Shown: positions 37,084 to 47,317 of the stretch, one piece after another
Position numbering within the stretch: position 1 is the stretch's first letter
How the letters are laid out: every line of letters starts with the position of its first letter
Assembly: GCF_035989265.1 (NCBI RefSeq)
Contig: NZ_JAYKZX010000003.1
Coordinates: forward strand, 1,426,001 to 1,490,000
DNA: 64,000 bases
Direction: 5' to 3'
DNA from: Sphingobium sp. HWE2-09
GTDB taxonomy: Bacteria; Pseudomonadota; Alphaproteobacteria; Sphingomonadales; Sphingomonadaceae
Notes under the pieces: model-generated
What the model saw: the letters and a program-made list of their open reading frames with translations, nothing else
Databases searched by the model: none
Told to the model about the DNA's origin: nothing
Program-made: the position numbers and the translations under genes

Positions 37084-37141
37084 GCGTGTTCCCCGTCGGC
37101 GGGAGCCATGGGACTGGGTTCCCGCCTGCGCGGGAACACGC
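37084..37141. repeat. Nested hairpin downstream of serB
   Basis: GCGTGTTCCC (37084-37093) pairs with GGGAACACGC (37132-37141). An inner alternative is GTTCCCGC (37118-37125) with GCGGGAAC (37130-37137). The element lies just after the serB stop on the minus strand and probably ends that transcript. It is similar in style to 7467-7494. Confidence 0.7.
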
Positions 37142-37144
37142 GGC

Positions 37145-38020
37145 TTATTGCACCCACTCGGCAGACGGGATGCCCTGCGCGTAGAGCAGTACCGACAGGT
37201 CGCCATGGACGATTTCGGCGGCGGCGGCGGCGCGGGTTACGGGCTTGGCATGATAGGCGACGCCCAGCCCTGCACCCTGGATCATCGGAATGTCGTTGGC
37301 GCCGTCGCCCACCGCCAACGTCAGCGCCCGGTCGATGCCGCCCGCGATCGCGGCTTCCAGTTCGGTCCGCTTGCGCGCGGCGTCCACGATCGGCGTGGCG
37401 ACGGTGCCCAGCAGCGCGCCATCGGCGATCTCCAGAACGTTGGCGACATTCGCGTCGAAACCAATTTCTTGCGCCACCGGGCCAGTGAAGCGGGTGAAGC
37501 CGCCCGACACCAGCAACGTCTTCGCGCCGCGCGCCTTCATCGTGCGGACGAGCGCCTTTGCGCCGCCCATGATCACGACGCGCTCCTCGCGGCACTGATC
37601 GATGGCGCTGTCGGGCAAGCCCTTGAGCAGCGCAACGCGGCCATGCAGCGCGCCTTCGAAATCCAGCTCGCCGCGCATCGCCCGTTCGGTGATCTCGGCG
37701 ATCTGCGGCTTGATGCCCGCATAGTCGGCCAGTTCGTCGATGCACTCGACGGTGATCATGGTGGAATCCATGTCGGCGATCAGCAGCTTTTTCTCGCGGT
37801 TGGCGGTCGGTTGAACGATGACGTCCACCTTGTCGCCCACGCCTGCCAGCGCCGCGCGCGCCGCGACCGGATCGGCGGCGAAGACGATGTCGGCGGCCTT
37901 GGCTTCGTCCAGCCATGCGATGTCGCCCGGCTGGCACCCGGCATCGCGCAGGCGGTCCACGGCCTGCGCAATATCCCCCTGCCCGAGTTGATCACTTGCC
38001 ACTAAGGTCGCGACGAACAT
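37145..38020 (-). CDS. serB: Phosphoserine phosphatase
   Basis: SerB dephosphorylates phosphoserine, the last step of serine synthesis. The 291-residue protein has an N-terminal regulatory region (about 1-80) and a HAD domain: motif [13 protein letters not shown] with the nucleophile Asp, the cap with [17 protein letters not shown], motif [15 protein letters not shown] and motif [22 protein letters not shown]38020 is set by a good AGGAG site 8 bases upstream. The start codon shares the palindrome CATG with an ATG on the other strand that could start miaA. Confidence 0.96.
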   Translation of the reverse strand: MFVATLVASDQLGQGDIAQAVDRLRDAGCQPGDIAWLDEAKAADIVFAADPVAARAALAGVGDKVDVIVQPTANREKKLLIADMDSTMITVECIDELADYAGIKPQIAEITERAMRGELDFEGALHGRVALLKGLPDSAIDQCREERVVIMGGAKALVRTMKARGAKTLLVSGGFTRFTGPVAQEIGFDANVANVLEIADGALLGTVATPIVDAARKRTELEAAIAGGIDRALTLAVGDGANDIPMIQGAGLGVAYHAKPVTRAAAAAEIVHGDLSVLLYAQGIPSAEWVQ

Positions 38021-38039
38021 GCACACTCCTGAAACCATT

Positions 38040-38963
38040 ATGGGCGAATCCCGCCCGCGCGTCGCGCTTATTGCCGGGCCGACCGCCAGCGGCAAGAGCG
38101 CGCTGGCCATTGCCCTAGCCAAGGCGACCGGCGGCGTCGTCATCAATGCCGATGCCAGCCAGGTCTATGCCGACCTGGCGATCCTGTCCGCGCGCCCATC
38201 CGCGGCGGAGATGGGCGACGTGCCCCATCGCCTCTTCGGCCATATCGACGGAGCGGAAGCGTGCACCGCGCCGCGCTGGGCGGCCGAGGCGAAGGGGGAG
38301 ATCGCCGCCGCCCATGCTGCGGGCAGGCTGCCGGTGCTGGTCGGCGGCACTGGCCTGTATATCCGCACCCTGCTGGACGGGATCGCGCCGGTGCCTGAGA
38401 TCGACCCCGATATCCGCGCCGCCGTGCGCGCGCTGCCGGTGGCGGACGCGCATGCAGCGCTGGCCCGCGAAGACCCGGAAGCCGCCGCCCGCCTGGCGGC
38501 TGCCGACACGACCCGCGTTGCCCGCGCGCTGGAGGTGGTGCGATCGACCGGCAGGCCGCTCAAGGACTGGCAGCAGCATAAGGCGGGCGGCATCGCCGAC
38601 CGGATCACGCTGGCGCCCATGATCCTGCGTCCGCCGCGCGACTGGCTGATCGCGCGGTGCGACCGGCGCTTTGCCCAGATGATCGCACAGGGCGCGGTGG
38701 CGGAAGTGGCGGCGTTGCTGGCCCGCAACCTCCATCCCGACCTGCCGGTGATGCGCGCCATCGGCGTGCCGGACATTGCCGCTTTCCTGCGCGGAGACAG
38801 CGAGTTGGACAGTTGTATCGCATCGGGCAGCCTGGCCACCCGCCAATATGCCAAGCGGCAATATACCTGGTTCACCAACCAGCCGCCGCCCAGTTGGCCG
38901 CGTGACGAACGAGAGATTGATGCCAAAATAATCAATGAATTAGTAATTAAATTACAACAATAG
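38040..38963 (+). CDS. miaA: tRNA dimethylallyltransferase
   Basis: MiaA adds a dimethylallyl group to A37 of tRNAs that read codons starting with U. The 307-residue protein has the P-loop [19 protein letters not shown], then [19 protein letters not shown] (substrate and catalytic segment), [16 protein letters not shown] and a C-terminal [11 protein letters not shown], all diagnostic. ATG38040 ([10 protein letters not shown]) gives the common N-terminus; ATG38019 would add seven residues and overlap the serB start. Divergent from serB. Confidence 0.95.
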   Translation: MGESRPRVALIAGPTASGKSALAIALAKATGGVVINADASQVYADLAILSARPSAAEMGDVPHRLFGHIDGAEACTAPRWAAEAKGEIAAAHAAGRLPVLVGGTGLYIRTLLDGIAPVPEIDPDIRAAVRALPVADAHAALAREDPEAAARLAAADTTRVARALEVVRSTGRPLKDWQQHKAGGIADRITLAPMILRPPRDWLIARCDRRFAQMIAQGAVAEVAALLARNLHPDLPVMRAIGVPDIAAFLRGDSELDSCIASGSLATRQYAKRQYTWFTNQPPPSWPRDEREIDAKIINELVIKLQQ

Positions 38964-39068
38964 AGGGTTGACCGGTCATTTTATGTCCACTAGAGGCAGC
39001 AACCTTGCCATCGCAGGCGTGCTGTCGCAAAGGACGTCGCCCTGCACCCTGAACAGAAGGATTTTATC

Positions 39069-40820
39069 GTGGCCGAAAAGAGCGGCGCGGACATATTGGT
39101 TGAATGCCTGATCGATCTCGGTGTCGAGGTCGTATTCGGCTATCCCGGCGGCGCGGTGCTGCCGATTTATGACGCGCTCTACAATCATCCCACGATCAAG
39201 CATGTGCTGGTCCGCCACGAACAGGGCGCGACGCACATGGCGGAGGGCTATGCCCGGTCGACCGGCAAGCCCGGCGTCGTGCTGGTCACGTCCGGTCCCG
39301 GCGCGACCAATGCGGTCACCGGCATCACCGATGCGCTGATGGATTCGATCCCCATGATCGTCATCACAGGGCAGGTGCCGACGCAGCTGATCGGCACCGA
39401 TGCGTTCCAGGAAGCCGACACGATCGGCATCACGCGCCACTGCACCAAGCATAATTATCTGGTGAAGACGCCTGGCAAGCTGGCCGAAGTCGTGCATGAA
39501 GCCTTTCATATCGCCACCACCGGCCGCCCCGGCCCGGTCGTCATCGACATTCCCAAAAATGTCCAGATCGCGACCGCGCCCTATGCCAGGCCGGAATTGA
39601 AGGTCCACGCGAGCTATCGTCCGCAGACGACGGCGGACGCGGCCGGAATCGACGCAGCGGTCGAGATGCTGGCCGCAGCCGAGCGCCCGATCCTCTATAC
39701 TGGCGGCGGCGTCATCAATTCGGGGCCGCAGGCGTCCGCCCTGCTGCGCGAACTGGTTGCGCTGACCGGCGCGCCCGTCACCTCGACCCTCATGGGTCTG
39801 GGCGCCTTCCCTGCGTCGGGCGACGAGTGGCTGGGCATGTTGGGCATGCACGGCACCTATGAAGCCAATTGGGCGATGAACCAGGCGGACCTGATCCTGT
39901 GCATCGGTGCGCGTTTCGACGATCGCGTCACCGGGCGACTGGATGCTTTTGCGCCCAACAGCCGCAAGATCCACATCGATATCGACCGCAGCTCGATCAA
40001 CAAGATCGTCGATGTCGATGTGCCGATCGTCGCCGATATCGCCAGCGCGCTGGACGACATGATCGCCCTGTGGAAGCATCGCGGCCACCAGAAGGCGGAC
40101 CTGTCCCCATGGTGGGCGCAAATCGCCGACTGGCGCGCGAAGCGCAGCCTGGACTATGCCGAAAACGGTGTCGAGATCATGCCGCAGCGCGCGATCGCGG
40201 ACCTGTATGCCGCGTGCCAAGCGACCGGCAAGGACGTGATCATCACCACCGAAGTGGGCCAGCACCAGATGTGGGCGGCCCAGCATTTCGGGTTCGAAGC
40301 GCCCAATAAATGGCTGACGTCGGGTGGCCTCGGCACGATGGGCTATGGCTTCCCGGCCGCCATCGGCGCGCAGATGGGCAATCCCGACAGCGTCACCATC
40401 TGCATCGCGGGTGATGCATCGGTGCAGATGAATATCCAGGAAATGGGCACCGCGAGCCAATATCGCCTGCCGGTCAAGCTGTTCATCCTGAACAATGAAT
40501 ATATGGGCATGGTCCGCCAGTGGCAGGAACTGACCTATGAAAGCCGTTATTCCAACAGCTATTCGGACAGCCTGCCCGATTTCGTGAAGCTGGGCGAAGC
40601 CTATGGCTGGACCGGCATCCGCATCGAAGAGCCGGAGGAGTTGGAGGCGGGCATCCGCCGGATGCTGGACACCGACGGTCCGGTGATCGTGGATTGCCGG
40701 GTGGCGAAGCTGTCCAATTGCTTCCCGATGATCCCGTCGGGCGCATCGCATACGGACATGCTGCTCGATCCCAACCAGATTGCGGGCGTGATGTCCGACG
40801 AGGCAAAGGCGCTGGTGTGA
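39069..40820 (+). CDS. ilvB: Acetolactate synthase large subunit
   Basis: This is the ThDP-dependent catalytic subunit for the first common step of valine, leucine and isoleucine synthesis. The 583-residue protein has VVFGYPGGAVLPIYDALYNH and HEQGATHMAEGYARSTGKPG (ThDP-activating Glu), an FAD-binding middle domain, and the ThDP motif around CIAGDASVQMNIQEMGTASQ. GTG39069 is preceded by AGAAGGA. The 105-base leader (38964-39068) can form a stem, GCAGGCG with CGCCCTGC, whose meaning is unclear. The small-subunit gene follows after one short unknown ORF. Confidence 0.97.
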   Translation: MAEKSGADILVECLIDLGVEVVFGYPGGAVLPIYDALYNHPTIKHVLVRHEQGATHMAEGYARSTGKPGVVLVTSGPGATNAVTGITDALMDSIPMIVITGQVPTQLIGTDAFQEADTIGITRHCTKHNYLVKTPGKLAEVVHEAFHIATTGRPGPVVIDIPKNVQIATAPYARPELKVHASYRPQTTADAAGIDAAVEMLAAAERPILYTGGGVINSGPQASALLRELVALTGAPVTSTLMGLGAFPASGDEWLGMLGMHGTYEANWAMNQADLILCIGARFDDRVTGRLDAFAPNSRKIHIDIDRSSINKIVDVDVPIVADIASALDDMIALWKHRGHQKADLSPWWAQIADWRAKRSLDYAENGVEIMPQRAIADLYAACQATGKDVIITTEVGQHQMWAAQHFGFEAPNKWLTSGGLGTMGYGFPAAIGAQMGNPDSVTICIAGDASVQMNIQEMGTASQYRLPVKLFILNNEYMGMVRQWQELTYESRYSNSYSDSLPDFVKLGEAYGWTGIRIEEPEELEAGIRRMLDTDGPVIVDCRVAKLSNCFPMIPSGASHTDMLLDPNQIAGVMSDEAKALV

Positions 40821-40830
40821 TGGTGAGGAT

Positions 40831-41190
40831 GTGACCCAACATCTAAAGCTCCGCATCCATGTGACGGAGCCATGGGATTTCGAACGGAGCGCGGGGACAG
40901 CCGATATCACCGGCTGGACCATCGATCATGCCGACCCGGACAATGAGGAATGGGAAGTGCATCTGGATGAAGGGTTCGATTTTCACGAGCGGCATATCGG
41001 CACCTTGCTGGTCGGTCCCCGCTATGTGGGCGAACATCTGTCACGGATGTTCGATGCGGTAACGGGCCTGCCCGTCCGCGTCGCCCATCGGCAGGACGGC
41101 AGTTGGCAATATAGTTTCATCGCGATGATTTCGCAGCGCCACGACGACACGGACGGGCGCGCAGATACGGATAACGGGGCCAGCATCTGA
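40831..41190 (+). CDS. Unknown small protein encoded between ilvB and ilvN
   Basis: I do not recognise this 119-residue acidic protein. It has no signal peptide or membrane helix. It has several strands (LKLRIHVTEPWDFE, EEWEVHLDEGFDFHERHIGT, VRVAHRQDGSWQYSFIAMIS) and a disordered Asp-rich tail (QRHDDTDGRADTDNGASI). GTG40831 is preceded by GGTGAGGA and lies 10 bases after ilvB. Its TGA overlaps the ilvN ATG by one base (TGATG), a classic coupling arrangement. A role in acetolactate synthase expression or assembly is only an inference from position. Confidence 0.75.
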   Translation: MTQHLKLRIHVTEPWDFERSAGTADITGWTIDHADPDNEEWEVHLDEGFDFHERHIGTLLVGPRYVGEHLSRMFDAVTGLPVRVAHRQDGSWQYSFIAMISQRHDDTDGRADTDNGASI

Positions 41191-41705
41191 TGCATATTCA
41201 GGAAGAACTCAGCCAGCGGCACGTGTTGTCGCTGACCGTTTCGAACGAGGCGGGCATATTGGCGCGGATCGCGGGCCTGTTCACCGCGCGCGGCTATAAT
41301 ATCGACAGCCTGACCGTGGCGGACATCACGCAGGATCATGGCGTCAGCCGCATCACCATCGTCACCAACGGCCCGCCTAAAGTGATCGACCAGATCATCG
41401 CCCAGCTCGACAGGCTGGTGCCGGTGCACAAGGTCACCGACCTGACCGAGGCCGGCCCGTTCGTGGAGCGCGAACTGGCGCTGGTGAAGGTCGCGGGTGT
41501 GGGCGAGGACCGGATCGAGGCGCTCCGCCTGGCGGACGTATTTCGCGCCAAGGTGGTCGATACGACGATCGAAAGCTTCATCTTCGAGATCACCGGCACG
41601 ACCGACAAGATCGACAATTTCGTCGGCCTGATGCGGCAGATCGGCCTGGTCGAGGTGGGGCGGACCGGCGTGGTCGGGCTGATCCGGGGCAAAGAGGCGA
41701 ATTAA
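41190..41705 (+). CDS. ilvN: Acetolactate synthase small (regulatory) subunit
   Basis: This subunit stimulates the large subunit and gives valine feedback inhibition. The 171-residue product is of the longer IlvH type. It has an ACT domain at about 10-85 (HVLSLTVSNEAGILARIAGL, FTARGYNIDSLTVADITQDH) and a second ACT-like domain in the C-terminal half (LRLADVFRAKVVDTTIESFI). The start codon overlaps the stop of the preceding small ORF. Confidence 0.96.
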   Translation: MHIQEELSQRHVLSLTVSNEAGILARIAGLFTARGYNIDSLTVADITQDHGVSRITIVTNGPPKVIDQIIAQLDRLVPVHKVTDLTEAGPFVERELALVKVAGVGEDRIEALRLADVFRAKVVDTTIESFIFEITGTTDKIDNFVGLMRQIGLVEVGRTGVVGLIRGKEAN

Positions 41706-42914
<1,209 letters not shown>

Positions 42915-42927
42915 CGGCCACAAAATA

Positions 42928-43033
42928 GCCCCTCCCTTTTAAGGGAGGGGTTGGGGTGGGTGCGAGCAAAGCGAGCTGACGACCTCACCGTCGCAGCGCC
43001 ACTGCGTGGCGCCCCTCCCTTGAAAGGGAGGGG
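42928..43033. repeat. Inverted repeat after ilvC (family B, short form)
   Basis: GCCCCTCCCTTTTAAGGGAG (from 42928) and GCCCCTCCCTTGAAAGGGAG (from 43011) are each palindromic and nearly identical to each other. The spacer contains GTCGCAGC. It probably ends ilvC transcription. Confidence 0.8.
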
Positions 43034-43144
43034 AGCAGACGGCGTAAGCGGGAACGATCCGTTTCCGCATAGGGCTCTGGCGCAATCGCGGGGCGTGGCT
43101 TATTCAAGCTGCGCCCCTTGAGCGTTTTACGGAGAGTTTGTCTT

Positions 43145-43768
43145 ATGAAGAAATTCCTGATCCCCGCCGCCGCCCTGATCGCTATTGCCGGTGGCAGCGT
43201 CGTCGTTGCGCAGATGCCCACCTCGGCCCCCGGCACCAAGGACGTCGCCAAGGTGACCGGCGGCACGTACAAGGTCGATGGCGGCCATACCCAGGTCGTG
43301 TTCGCGTGGAACCATATGGGCTTCACCAACAATATGGGCACGATCGCCGAACCCACCGGCACGCTGACGCTTGACAAGGCCAGCCCGGCCAAGTCGAAGG
43401 TGGCGGTCGAATTCACCATCGCCAACCTGCGCACCGGCGTCGCCAAGCTGGACGAGCATCTGATGAAGGCCGACTTCTTCGATTCGGCCAAATTCCCGAC
43501 CGCGACCTTCGTGTCGACCAGCGTGAAGCCCGAGGGTGCGACGGCGGCTGAGATCACCGGCAACCTCACCATCAAAGGCGTGACCAAGCCGGTAACGCTG
43601 GACGCCGAATTTTTCGGCGCAGGCGTGCAGCCGATGAGCAAGAAGGAAAATGTCGGCTTCGTTGCAACCGGCACGATCAAGCGCAGCGATTTCGGCATGG
43701 GCTATGGCGTGCCCGTCGTCGGCGATGCGATCGAGTTGAAGATCGTCGCCGGTTTCGAAAAGCAGTAA
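43145..43768 (+). CDS. YceI family periplasmic protein
   Basis: This 207-residue exported lipocalin-like protein of the YceI family has a signal peptide MKKFLIPAAALIAIAGGSVV. The core pattern is GGTYKVDGGHTQVVFAWNHM near residues 36-55, then HLMKADFFDSAKFPTATFVS, GNLTIKGVTKPVTLDAEFFG and the terminal RSDFGMGYGVPVVGDAIEL. Family members bind polyisoprenoid or amphiphilic molecules in the barrel; the physiological ligand is unknown here. GGAGAG sits upstream of ATG43145. A strong terminator follows. Confidence 0.92.
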   Translation: MKKFLIPAAALIAIAGGSVVVAQMPTSAPGTKDVAKVTGGTYKVDGGHTQVVFAWNHMGFTNNMGTIAEPTGTLTLDKASPAKSKVAVEFTIANLRTGVAKLDEHLMKADFFDSAKFPTATFVSTSVKPEGATAAEITGNLTIKGVTKPVTLDAEFFGAGVQPMSKKENVGFVATGTIKRSDFGMGYGVPVVGDAIELKIVAGFEKQ

Positions 43769-43790
43769 GTCTTAGCGGTTTGCAAAACCG

Positions 43791-43821
43791 ACGGGGCCGA
43801 CTTGCATGTCGGCCCCGTTTT
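43791..43821 (+). terminator. Terminator after yceI
   Basis: ACGGGGCCGAC (43791-43801) pairs with GTCGGCCCCGT (43808-43818) around a 6-base loop, followed by TTTT. It lies just before the leuA leader. Confidence 0.9.
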
Positions 43822-43830
43822 GCGTTACAG
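43802..43830 (+). promoter_or_regulatory. Candidate promoter for the leuA leader
   Basis: TTGCAT (43802-43807) and TTACAG (43825-43830) are 17 bases apart. Transcription would begin close to the leader-peptide ATG at 43842, making the peptide nearly or fully leaderless. Both elements are weak matches, and they overlap the yceI terminator. Confidence 0.3.
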
Positions 43831-43841
43831 CCCCTTTCATC

Positions 43842-43889
43842 ATGCAGAGCGTCACGCTTCTTACCCTGCTACGACTTACACGCCCTTAG
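43842..43889 (+). CDS. leuL: leuA leader peptide
   Basis: This is a 15-codon ORF, MQSVTLLTLLRLTRP, with five leucine codons (CTT CTT, CTG CTA, CTT) in the middle. It ends in TAG immediately inside the first arm of a set of competing stem-loops, upstream of leuA. Placement, Leu content and downstream structure are what an attenuation leader needs. Scarce Leu-tRNA would stall the ribosome at 43857-43877 and change which hairpin forms. No Shine-Dalgarno site is visible, which fits a leaderless mRNA. Confidence 0.75.
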   Translation: MQSVTLLTLLRLTRP

Positions 43890-43990
43890 GCGTGGCTTTT
43901 GTGCTGCCGTCCGGCTAAGGGCAGCGTCGATCCGCCTAAGGGCATTCATCACAGTCAAGTCGTCTATCGGGACGCGTTCGCACGCCCCGA
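43883..43990 (+). promoter_or_regulatory. leuA transcription attenuator region
   Basis: Arm 1, CCCTTAGGCG (43883-43892), overlaps the leader stop codon. It is the perfect complement of CGCCTAAGGG (43933-43942), and its first 7 bases also pair with CTAAGGG (43915-43921). GCTGCC (43903-43908) pairs with GGCAGC (43920-43925). A last stem, TCGGGACGCG / CACGCCCCGA (43967-43990, 8 of 10 pairs), lies just before leuA. The alternatives exclude each other, as expected for an attenuator. No strong T run is present, so the termination step may differ from the enteric model. Confidence 0.65.
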
Positions 43991-44012
43991 CCGCCAAGAA
44001 GTAGTCTGATCC

Positions 44013-45686
44013 ATGATGCTGACCGATCCTTCCCAGAAATACCGCGCTTTCCCGCAGATCGACCTGCCCAACCGCCAATGGCCAAGCCAGGTCATCACCG
44101 CACCGCCGCGCTGGCTGTCGACCGACATGCGCGACGGCAACCAGTCGCTGATCGACCCGATGAATGCCGAAAAGAAGCGCCGCTTCTTCGACCTGCTCTT
44201 GAAAGTCGGCGTCAAGGAGATCGAGATCGGCTTCCCCGCCGCAGGTGCGACCGAGTTCGACTTCATTTCCGGGCTGGTCCGCGATGGCGCGATCCCCGAC
44301 GATGTGATCGTCCAGGTACTGACGCAGGCGCGTGCCGACCTGATCGCGACTACTTTCGAATCCTTGCGCGGCGCGCCCAAGGCGATCGTCCATGTCTATA
44401 ATGCGGTGTCGCCTGCCTGGCGCAACATCGTGTTCCAGATGAGCCGACCGGAGATCAAGGAGATCGCGGTCAACGCCGCCAAGCTGCTGCGCGACAATGC
44501 AGCGGCGCAGCCGGACACCGACTGGCATTTCGAATATTCGCCCGAGACATTCTCCACCGCCGAACTGGATTTCAGCCTGGAATGTTGCGAGGCGGTGATG
44601 GATATCCTGCAGCCGACGCCGGAAAAGCCGCTGATCCTGAACCTGCCCGCGACGGTCGAATGCGCGACGCCCAACATCTATGCCGACCAGATCGAATGGA
44701 TGTGCCGCAACATTTCCAAGCGCGATAGCGTCGTCATCTCGCTGCACCCGCATAATGACCGGGGCACCGGCGTCGCCGCCGCCGAACTGGGCCTGATGGC
44801 GGGCGCCGATCGCGTCGAGGGCTGTTTGTTCGGCAATGGCGAGCGGACCGGCAATTGCGACCTGGTGACCGTGGCGCTCAACATGTACACGCAGGGGATC
44901 AATCCGCTGCTGGACTTCAGCGACATCGACGAAGTCATCCAGACGGTAGAATATTGCAACCAGTTGCCCGTGCATCCGCGCCATCCCTATGCTGGCGAAC
45001 TGGTGTTCACCGCCTTCTCCGGCAGCCATCAGGACGCGATCAAGAAGGGCTTTGCCGCACAGGAAGCGCGCAACGATTTGATCTGGGACGTGCCCTATCT
45101 GCCGATCGATCCCAAGGATCTGGGCCGCGACTATGAAGCGGTGATCCGCGTCAATTCGCAATCGGGCAAGGGCGGCGTCGCCTGGGTGTTGCAGCAGGAC
45201 AAGGGCTATAAGATGCCCAAGCGGATGCAGGCGGAATTTTCGAAGGTCGTGCAGGCCTTTGCCGACGAAAGCAGCCGCGAACTTAACGCCGCCGACATCT
45301 GGAGCGCGTTCCAGGATCATTATCGCCTGACCGGCGAGCAGGCCTATAGCCTGATCGACTATCATGAGAGCGGCGTGGCGGGGGATCGCATCTTCACCGG
45401 CAAGATCGTTCATGAAGGCGTGGAACGATCGATTTCCGGGCGCGGCAACGGCCTGTTATCATCGGTACTGGCCGCACTGCGCGACGAGTTCGGCGTGCAG
45501 CTGGAGATTGCCGATTATAGCGAACATGCGATCGGCGCGGGCAGCGACGTGAACGCCGCGGCTTATGTGGAATGCCGCGCGCCTGATGGCCGGACGGTGT
45601 TCGGTGTCGGCACCGATGCGGATGTGGCGACAGCGTCGGTACAGGCGGTGCTGTCGGCCGCAAATGGGATTGCGGCGCGGGGGTAA
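44013..45686 (+). CDS. leuA: 2-isopropylmalate synthase
   Basis: LeuA condenses 2-ketoisovalerate and acetyl-CoA in the first leucine-specific step. The 557-residue protein is the long LeuA type, with an N-terminal extension ([20 protein letters not shown]) before the HMGL-like barrel. The barrel has [15 protein letters not shown] (metal-binding Asp), [18 protein letters not shown] and [11 protein letters not shown]. The C-terminal LeuA dimer regulatory domain is at about 430-557 ([20 protein letters not shown]). ATG44013 or ATG44016 may start. A Leu-rich leader peptide and stem-loops precede it. Confidence 0.97.
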   Translation: MMLTDPSQKYRAFPQIDLPNRQWPSQVITAPPRWLSTDMRDGNQSLIDPMNAEKKRRFFDLLLKVGVKEIEIGFPAAGATEFDFISGLVRDGAIPDDVIVQVLTQARADLIATTFESLRGAPKAIVHVYNAVSPAWRNIVFQMSRPEIKEIAVNAAKLLRDNAAAQPDTDWHFEYSPETFSTAELDFSLECCEAVMDILQPTPEKPLILNLPATVECATPNIYADQIEWMCRNISKRDSVVISLHPHNDRGTGVAAAELGLMAGADRVEGCLFGNGERTGNCDLVTVALNMYTQGINPLLDFSDIDEVIQTVEYCNQLPVHPRHPYAGELVFTAFSGSHQDAIKKGFAAQEARNDLIWDVPYLPIDPKDLGRDYEAVIRVNSQSGKGGVAWVLQQDKGYKMPKRMQAEFSKVVQAFADESSRELNAADIWSAFQDHYRLTGEQAYSLIDYHESGVAGDRIFTGKIVHEGVERSISGRGNGLLSSVLAALRDEFGVQLEIADYSEHAIGAGSDVNAAAYVECRAPDGRTVFGVGTDADVATASVQAVLSAANGIAARG

Positions 45687-45694
45687 CGGGATCT

Positions 45695-45762
45695 GTTCCC
45701 CGGCGCAGGCCGGGGTCCAGCTTTGCATGATCCGAACTGGACCCCGGCCTGCGCCGGGGAAC
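45695..45762. repeat. 26-bp perfect inverted repeat between leuA and M20 gene (family C)
   Basis: Arms 45695-45720 (GTTCCCCGGCGCAGGCCGGG..) and 45737-45762 (CTGGACCCCGGCCTGCGCCG..) are perfect reverse complements, 26 bp with a 16-base loop. The element lies between convergent genes and probably ends both transcripts. A single arm occurs near 28958-28980. Confidence 0.9.
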
Positions 45763-45768
45763 GGCCCA

Positions 45769-47136
45769 CTACTTCGCCAACGCCCTGACCACCGCATCCC
45801 ACTGCGCCAGCGATGCCGGGATGCCCGCCACCGGCACCCGCTCGTTCAGCCCATGGGCGAAGCCATCATCCGCTTTCATGAACAGGCTGGACACGCCATA
45901 GCTCGGCACGCCCAGCGCCCGGAAATAGAGACTGTCGGTGGCGCCCGCCGACATGCCCGGCATCACCGCGATGCCTGGCGCTCGCGCGGTCACCGCGTCG
46001 CGTACGGCCTTCATGACGTCGGCGCGCAGGGGCGAGGCGTCGCTGGCCAGCGGATCGCCTAGCGTCTTCACGGTCGCGTCCGGGTCCGCGATCACCCTGG
46101 TCAGTTCCGCTTTCACATCGTCGATCGCCACGCCGGGGAAGATGCGGCAATTCACATCCACCTTCGCGCTTTGCGGCAACGCGTTCAACGCATGGCCCGC
46201 CTGCGCCATGGTTGCGACGCAGGTGGTGCGGACCTGCCCGAGAAATTCTGGCCGTGTCGATAGCAGGTTCGCCGCCGCCACGTCTCCCGTTTCCGCATAG
46301 CGGCGCATCGCCTGCCCCACTTCGCCGTCGATCCGGTCGGCGGACAGGGATAGCGACGCCTTGGTCAATGCATTGCGCATCGGCGGGAATTGATAGGCGG
46401 CGATCCGGTCGATCGCTTTTGCCAGCCGGTAGATCGGATTGCCCGGCGTCGGCGCGCTGGAATGACCGCCGGGGTCGGTAAAGCCGATCTCGAAATCGGC
46501 ATAGGTCTTCTCGCCCGCCTGCAATTGATAGAGGACCGGTTTGCCTTCGTCATTGAGCAGCCCGCCGCCGCCATCGCCGTTCAGCACCAGTTCGGCGTCC
46601 TTATATCGAGCCGCCAGCGCCTTGGTCGTCAGCATCGCGGTTTCTTCGTCGCCCGACAGAGCCAAGATGACGGTGCGGCGCGGTGTCCAGCCCTCCTTGC
46701 GCCACTGGGCCATCGTCGCGACCATCATCGCCACATCATATTTATTATCCTCCGCCCCGCGCCCGAAGATATAGCCACCCTCCTCCACCGGCACGAAGGG
46801 ATCGCGGGTCCAGTCGGCGCGATTCGCGGCCACCACGTCCATATGGCCGATCATCAGCAAGGGTTTGAGTTTGGGGTCGCTGCCTTTGAGCGTCGCTGCC
46901 AGCGACGCCGTCTCACCGATCGGGGTGATGACGATATCCGCATCGGCAAAGCCCGCGCTTTTAAGCACCCCGGCATAATAAGCCGCCAGCTTGGGCACCT
47001 GCCCTGCCCCTTCGACCGTGCGGAATGCGACGGAGCGCATCAATATGGCCTTGGCCGCGTCTGCATCGGCCGCCGCCATCGCGGCGTGCGGCAGGGCCAG
47101 CAAAGCCGCCGCCAGATATGCGTGCCGCATCATCAT
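45769..47136 (-). CDS. Secreted M20 family metallopeptidase
   Basis: This 455-residue exported peptidase of the M20 (carboxypeptidase G2/ArgE-like) family has a signal peptide MMMRHAYLAAALLALPHAAM. The co-catalytic zinc motifs are LLMIGHMDVVAANRADW (His and Asp), YIFGRGAEDNKYDVAMM (bridging Asp) and LALSGDEETAML (catalytic Glu). The dimerisation insert follows with FTDPGGHSSAPTPGNPIYRL. One of three consecutive ATG codons is the start. It is likely a periplasmic dipeptidase or carboxypeptidase; exact specificity cannot be read from sequence. Divergent from the SDF symporter. Confidence 0.9.
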   Translation of the reverse strand: MMMRHAYLAAALLALPHAAMAAADADAAKAILMRSVAFRTVEGAGQVPKLAAYYAGVLKSAGFADADIVITPIGETASLAATLKGSDPKLKPLLMIGHMDVVAANRADWTRDPFVPVEEGGYIFGRGAEDNKYDVAMMVATMAQWRKEGWTPRRTVILALSGDEETAMLTTKALAARYKDAELVLNGDGGGGLLNDEGKPVLYQLQAGEKTYADFEIGFTDPGGHSSAPTPGNPIYRLAKAIDRIAAYQFPPMRNALTKASLSLSADRIDGEVGQAMRRYAETGDVAAANLLSTRPEFLGQVRTTCVATMAQAGHALNALPQSAKVDVNCRIFPGVAIDDVKAELTRVIADPDATVKTLGDPLASDASPLRADVMKAVRDAVTARAPGIAVMPGMSAGATDSLYFRALGVPSYGVSSLFMKADDGFAHGLNERVPVAGIPASLAQWDAVVRALAK

Positions 47137-47317
47137 CTATTTACACTCCCCGATGGACCGATACCCCATCTGTGGCATAGCGGATAACGCCCGCCAATGC
47201 GTTGATTGGGCATAGCGATGGAAAGAGGACCACCTTATCCGCGTTGCATCCCCCTAAAGAATTGCTTGCGCGCAATCGGGACGTCCGTTCCCATATGGCG
47301 CTGGCAAGCCCACAGGA

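Noticed and set aside
38983..39068. Possible ilvB leader peptide (ATG at 38983)
   Set aside because: The frame contains NLAIAGVL but does not end before ilvB; it runs on into it, and there is no clear set of competing stems. An attenuator like that of leuA is not supported.
38976..40922. 648-codon frame antisense to ilvB
   Set aside because: Arg/His/Asp-rich composition typical of antisense GC frames; ilvB is certain.
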